A stretch of DNA of 64,000 nt from Adiantum capillus-veneris (taxonomy: Eukaryota; Streptophyta; Polypodiopsida; Polypodiales; Pteridaceae): positions 121,034,891 through 121,098,890 of the forward strand of contig CM043947.1 in NCBI GenBank assembly GCA_014529385.2. Reading direction: 5' to 3'. The notes under the pieces were generated by a model. That model ran no database searches, had not been told where the DNA came from, and saw nothing but the letters and a program-made list of their open reading frames with translations. Positions 59,989-64,000 of the stretch are shown here, in pieces. Made by a program: the position numbers and the translations under genes. The first letter of the stretch is position 1. Each line of letters begins with the position of its first letter.

Positions 59989-60534
59989 ATGCTGTGTATC
60001 TCCCTCTCTCCAAAAACATTTACTTCTTCCTCCATCTCTAGCTCATTCAAAACAACCATCAAACCCTCTTATTGTAGCCCCTTCCTCTCTGTAGCAATGT
60101 CAAACTCTACTACTCATAGAAAGACAAAAGATGAGGTAGAAAGGGTTGTCTTCTACAACACCAGAGATTCTAATGGGGAGTGGGTGCCTCAAGTGTTCCG
60201 CAAGGGCGCTTGGGTCTTCATGCAACTTGCAGCCACTGGGACTCATCGTGTTCAAGATTGTGACAACTTGGATCAACATTGGAAAGGGAGGCTGCTTGGG
60301 TTCAAAGACCATAGGGTCAGTGGGATTGTGGTTGCTATTCAACATGTGTATTCAATGCCTAATATGCATTTGGGGCACACTAATCCAATAATTTTTCCAC
60401 CTAGCTGTAAGTTGCTTCTCTTTGTTGTTGCAATAGACATATGCATTGAGTTGACCTATGTGTTCAAGTATGCTGGGCCATTTGATGTCTATGTAGATAT
60501 ATTTCCATCAAACTTGGTGAGAAACAACAATTAA
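59989..60534 (+). CDS. Unrecognised protein of about 145-181 residues
   Basis: Open frame of 181 codons. The first Met gives a Ser-rich head (LSPKTFTSSSISSSFKTTIK); the Met at residue 37 (MSNSTTHRKTKDEVERVVFY) may be the real start. The core has NTRDSNGEWVPQVFRKGAWV, FMQLAATGTHRVQDCDNLDQ, HWKGRLLGFKD and a hydrophobic stretch LLLFVVAIDICIELTYVF. No domain recognised. It is uninterrupted, unlike the transposons around it, but no promoter or homolog is seen, so it could be a young repeat or a real small gene. Confidence 0.4.
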   Translation: MLCISLSPKTFTSSSISSSFKTTIKPSYCSPFLSVAMSNSTTHRKTKDEVERVVFYNTRDSNGEWVPQVFRKGAWVFMQLAATGTHRVQDCDNLDQHWKGRLLGFKDHRVSGIVVAIQHVYSMPNMHLGHTNPIIFPPSCKLLLFVVAIDICIELTYVFKYAGPFDVYVDIFPSNLVRNNN

Positions 60535-60633
60535 GAAGTCTCTCTGGAACCTTTCAAGATTTTCATGTTGACATTGGTGCCATGATGCTTCCCAGTGTGC
60601 AACCATCGATGCTATTGCAAAGCAAAATCTTCT

Positions 60634-60640
<7 letters not shown>

Positions 60641-60665
<25 letters not shown>
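60641..60665. repeat. (AC)n microsatellite
   Basis: About 12 AC units. Confidence 0.95.
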
Positions 60666-60667
<2 letters not shown>

Positions 60668-61002
60668 AGTGCCCACCTCTGAGCATTGTTATGGTAAGAT
60701 CAACGAAATTGACATGCGATCACTTCTTAGCATGGAGTGGCTGATGTTTGCATCCATCTTATCCATAAAGGAGAAGATGTTTTTTGACATTCTTTCCTTG
60801 TTGAAGTTTGAGAAGGCTTTTAGGTTTGTAGGTCCAAGTTGATGTTGTCTCATGCATGTTTTTGTGCATTTATTCAAGGCCCTGCCATTCAATGTCACAC
60901 CCACTATATTTATATGCAAGAATATGTCTTTTGAAGCATTACAACCCTTGTTAGGAGAGAATTATAGATTTATAGAGGGTATGCATCAGGGAGATAGATA
61001 TT

Positions 61003-61395
61003 GATACAAGCTAGGGGCTTTAGGTATTGGGATATAGTACTTTAAATCTTGCACAACTTTGTATATATGCTTCCACCTAGAGCTGTGGATGTGTAAGACA
61101 GGGAATGGATACCTTACAAAGCCTTAAAGGGAATCTTGTGACATTTGACATTCATATTACAATACCAAATGATGTCTCTGAAACTGTGCAAGTTAGTGAT
61201 CACACAAGCTAGGGACTGTGGATACGGTACTTAAAACTTTGCACAACTTTGTATATATGCTTTCACTATGAGCGGCGGATGTATAAGACTGGGAAATGGA
61301 TACCTCTACAAAGCCTTGAAGGTAATCTTATGACATTTGACATTCATATTATAATGCCAAATGATGTCCCTAAAACTATGCAAGTTAGTGATCGC
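61003..61395. repeat. Diverged tandem duplication, period about 190 bp
   Basis: Copies share tgcacaactttgtatatatg (61050 and 61240), gtaagac, aatggataccttacaaagcc-like text and gacatttgacattcatatta. Both copies read as similar protein text (KGNLVTFDIHITIPNDV and EGNLMTFDIHIIMPNDV), so a coding segment may have been duplicated. Confidence 0.8.
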
Positions 61396-61456
61396 AATCG
61401 TTGACACAGTTGCCTTGGTCACTTCAAATATTGCAGTTGTAGAGTAGGCAAACGTC

Positions 61457-61621
61457 ATGGAGGAGGAGTTCTTGGTAACCCAAGCCAAGCTTGTGGAAAA
61501 CCAACAACCTCTTCATGTTGAGTCACTTGACTCTGATGCCCCAAAAATTGTTGATGAGAGGAGACCATCCCTCAACCTTTACCTCACACCAACTATGGAG
61601 GATGACGACAACAACATGTAG
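61457..61621 (+). CDS. Small ORF of 54 residues, acidic
   Basis: MEEEFLVTQAKLVENQQP then a Ser/Asp-rich tail (LTPTMEDDDNNM). No recognised domain. About 70 bp later the next ORF begins after a tttgtag that could be a splice acceptor. Confidence 0.25.
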   Translation: MEEEFLVTQAKLVENQQPLHVESLDSDAPKIVDERRPSLNLYLTPTMEDDDNNM

Positions 61622-61688
61622 TAATTGTCTTCCTTGTGTAATTGGCCATCCTAATGTATTTTCCTAACACAAAATTTTGTAGGATCTT

Positions 61689-62072
61689 TTGGACATGGAG
61701 GTGTGGAAGGAGAGAGCAATGTTTTTGGCCGAGAAGCAGCACTTGCAAACCTACATCGGCAAACTACCCATGGGCAACATCTGCATTATCCACAAGGACT
61801 ACTCCCTAGATGGACATTTTTCTTTGTGGGTCTTGAAGGCTGTCAACAAGCTCTTGTGCTTGTTTATTATACCTCAGACTATGCAAGTAGTTTTTCTTGT
61901 AAACAAATCCCTTGCAATGGCCTCTTTTGGCGTAGGTTTTTGTGGCAAGGTCTTAGCCCGTGTAGCTATCAATCAATCCTTAGGAGTGGAAGACCCACAA
62001 GCCATAGCGGCCTTAGTCCTAACTTCCATTTTACCTAATGCTGAAGCAAGACACAAGGAAGTTTCACAGTGA
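61689..62072 (+). CDS. Unrecognised ORF of 127 residues
   Basis: MDMEVWKERAMFLAEKQHLQ, then IIHKDYSLDGHFSLWVLKAV, FIIPQTMQVVFLVNKSLAM and a C-terminal AALVLTSILPNAEARHKE. Mildly hydrophobic centre. No domain recognised. It may be an exon of a larger gene with the small ORF at 61457, or a relic. Confidence 0.3.
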   Translation: MDMEVWKERAMFLAEKQHLQTYIGKLPMGNICIIHKDYSLDGHFSLWVLKAVNKLLCLFIIPQTMQVVFLVNKSLAMASFGVGFCGKVLARVAINQSLGVEDPQAIAALVLTSILPNAEARHKEVSQ

Positions 62073-62480
62073 CTCCTAACAAAAAACCTGTAATGATCCC
62101 CTTTTGTAATTTCATATATCAATATAATATCAGTTCCACGTGTACTTTCCTATCTTGACTTACAAGATGGGGGGTGTAAATACATGGATTTCAGTGAAAT
62201 TTAGTTTTCTAGTTCTGAACGGGCAAGTTTATTGTGACTTTTATTAGTTGCCTTGAATCTTTATTTAGTATAGAGACATGGTGTTCATTAGATCAATTTA
62301 AAAGCTATGATTGTGCAAGTGCTTTGTGGGTCAATCTCTATCTACTGTGATGATGTCGAGGGTCCCAACTTTCCAGACGGAGGGGTCAGTGTACAGGCAA
62401 GTAATTGTCACAATATGTGTCAGTAGCTTTCAAATGGTATTCTTAATGCTAATGTTGTGCTGGATTTGTCCCAAAAATTG
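62073..62480. other. No gene seen
   Basis: AT-rich spacer before the foldback element. Confidence 0.4.
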
Positions 62481-62485
62481 CAAAA

Positions 62486-63268
62486 AACCCTTGTCCACAA
62501 GGCACCAATTTTGGGCAAAACAAGTGCACTTGTTTTTCCCAAAATTGATGTCTTGTGGACAAGGGTTTTTAATAGTGTTTGGGCCAAAACAAGCATATCT
62601 GGTGCCTTCCAGATGTCAATCAAAGGAATTTCAATTGTCTCTAAGTCTTCCACAGGTACAAAAGGTTGGGAAGGCACTAGTAGCAAAAAAACTATAAGAG
62701 ATTACTTTGTTGGGTCTTATTTGCCACTTGAAATATACACATATTATTTGTTTTGTCCGCGGCGGTGCAGAAGACCCCTGTCCTCAAGGCAACAAATTTT
62801 GGCCAGACACGGCTCTTGTGCCCAAACTCATTGCCTTGAGGACAGGGGCCTTTTGCACCACCAAGGACAAGAGCCCTGTCTGGCCCAAACTCATTGCCTT
62901 GAGGACAAGGGCCTTCTGCACCACCAGGGACAAAAAAGATAGTATGTGTGTATTTCAAATGGCAAATAAGATGCAACAAAGTGAGACCTGTTTGGCCCAA
63001 ACTCGCTGCCTTGAGAACAGGGGCCTTCTGCACCACCAGGGACAAAACAGATAATATGTGTGTATTTCAAATGGCAAATAAGACCCAACAAAGTAATCAC
63101 TGATAGTTTTTTTGCTACTAGTGCCTTCCCAACCTTTTGTTCCTGTGGAAGACTGAGAGACAACCGAAATTCCTTTGATTGACATCTGGAAGGCACCAGA
63201 TATGCTTGTTTTGGCCCAAACACTGTTAACAAACCCTGTCCACTAGACATCAATTTTGGACAAAACAT
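62486..63268. mobile_element. Foldback element with nested palindromes
   Basis: The outer arms, 62538-62757 and 63041-63268, are inverted copies over more than 200 bp (ggtgccttccagatgtcaat on the left, its complement on the right). The left arm starts with its own hairpin (62486-62578: acccttgtccacaaggcacc against cttgtggacaagggt). The 283-bp centre holds another hairpin (ccctgtcctcaaggcaac against attgccttgaggacaggg) and direct repeats of ccttgaggacaggggcctt. No ORF with known domain. This looks like a foldback or MITE-type DNA transposon that would form strong hairpins. Confidence 0.75.
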
Positions 63269-63402
63269 ATATTATGTGTGCATTTCAACAAATGGCACTT
63301 GAAGCTTGTTGTGAAGGTTTTGTAGCACTAGCCAACAAAATACTCATCCACAACTCCCCCCCTCCCCCTCTCCCCCTCCGTGTTCAATGGCATGGTGTGC
63401 AA

Positions 63403-63530
63403 GAACCACCCGACAACGTACAATAGACTTATAAAAAATTATTGAACACAAATTAAATACAAAGAACCACTCGACAACGTACAATAGACTTATAAAAAAT
63501 TATTGAACACAAATTAAATACAAAGAGTTT
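63403..63530. repeat. 61-bp tandem duplication
   Basis: Copies start at 63403 and 63464 (gaaccacccgacaacgtaca, gaaccactcgacaacgtaca) and differ by about one base over the first 61. A C-rich tract lies just upstream at 63355-63382. Confidence 0.9.
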
Positions 63531-63639
63531 AAATGACATAAGAAGCAACATATTCCAAAATGAGTAAGCATCATTTCATTTCCAAATTTTAAGTCATTAC
63601 ATATCCATTGTAAAAAGGTGTTGTTGTACATATTACTAG

Positions 63640-63990
63640 CTACAAGTTCTCTCGTATCTAATGGGCTAGTGCCAAATCTTTTTGCATTATATTTACATGC
63701 TTGGCATAGATGGCACACAAGTTGGTATCCTCAAATAAACCTACCAAGTATGCCTCTGCGGCTTCTTGAGTCCTTTGAGGCCGATGGGCTGCATGCGTAA
63801 CTTAGTGTTGTAGCTTTGCACAATCTCCCGGCATGTCCGTGCAAAAGGAGCCCTTTAGATGAGAAGTTCCACACACTTTGATAATGTCGATTATCAGCAA
63901 AGGCTCTGCTAAAACGGCACACTTTGCAAGGTTGCCTATGTGGTGCCGCTTGCCCGTCTTGATGTGAAACTTTGTTTTATGGTAGCGTTT
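63640..63990 (-). pseudogene. Histone H3 pseudogene
   Basis: On the minus strand, reading from near 63990: after garbled N-terminal text, RHYQSV (near 63890) corresponds to RRYQKS. A frameshift then gives ELLI, stop, APFARTCREI where H3 has ELLIRKLPFQRLVREI. Then TKLRMQP for TDLRFQS and, after another frameshift, [19 protein letters not shown], intact H3 C-terminal text, then [15 protein letters not shown]-stop-IREN at the C-terminal end, where H3 ends LARRIRGERA. The stop is at 63642-63640. Histone H3 is a nucleosome core protein. At least three frameshifts or stops show this copy is dead. Whether it derives from canonical H3 or CENH3 is not clear. Confidence 0.75.
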
Positions 63991-64000
63991 GGAGGGGCTG

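Noticed and set aside
62311-63268. ORFs on both strands of the foldback element with repeated PKLIALRTGAF text
   Set aside because: The repeated peptide follows from the DNA palindromes and occurs on both strands, so coding is not supported.

Overview
The window is a piece of a plant nuclear genome dominated by nested, decaying transposable elements, with one convincing host gene. Evidence for a plant is the mix of Ty3/gypsy elements (chromovirus-like and Tat/Athila-like), Ty1/copia, an L1-type LINE, a hAT/DUF659 transposase, a Helitron and a plant-type F-box gene. Very long GA/CT, GT/CA and AT dinucleotide tracts and a low gene density suggest a large, repeat-rich genome. A fern or another early-diverging vascular plant is my inference, not something the sequence proves.

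Layout. 1-1.2 kb: 3' end of a Ty3 chromovirus pol (integrase plus chromodomain) and the start of its LTR. 1.3-1.9 kb: fragment of an L1-like ORF1 on the minus strand. 3.0-9.6 kb: a hAT transposase pseudogene split by a 4,527-bp LTR element (two 1,230-bp LTRs, near-perfect 5-bp target duplication) that has no recognisable pol. 11.7-13.3 kb: an F-box gene on the minus strand, probably with an intron at its 5' end. 13.4-18.6 kb: intergenic DNA with microsatellites, short duplications and two tRNA-like SINE candidates. 18.7-22.2 kb: an L1-type LINE on the minus strand (ORF1, endonuclease, reverse transcriptase), all frame-broken.

22.8-48.7 kb: an outer Ty3 element on the plus strand (LTR, PBS, gag, zinc knuckle, protease, start of RT, internal deletion, integrase C-terminus). 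Its gag is split by a 19.2-kb minus-strand Tat/Athila-like Ty3 element (25,020-44,187, perfect CAAAT target duplication). Its protease-RT junction is split by a 1.3-kb element with CACTA-like ends and TTAA flanks (45,549-46,862). The 19-kb element is the most unusual object here. It has a second retropepsin-like domain after integrase, two zinc-binding H2C2-like units before the integrase core, a long coiled-coil ORF3, an internal copy of its polypurine tract, and ten copies of a 20-bp palindrome in two blocks, often spaced about 280 bp apart.

50.3-55.9 kb: a second Ty3 fragment (RNase H, then integrase zinc domain) split by a Ty1/copia element (50,747-55,698). 56.4-58.0 kb: fossil Helitron Rep on the minus strand. 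59.1-59.5 kb: 3' remnant of a second copia. 60.0-62.1 kb: unrecognised ORFs and a 190-bp duplication. 62.5-63.3 kb: a foldback element made of palindromes within palindromes. 63.6-64.0 kb: a histone H3 pseudogene on the minus strand.

Almost every transposon ORF carries stops or frameshifts, so none appears autonomous now. Three insertions (LTR element in hAT, 19-kb element in gag, copia in integrase) are confirmed by host reading frames that resume on the far side next to a target-site duplication.
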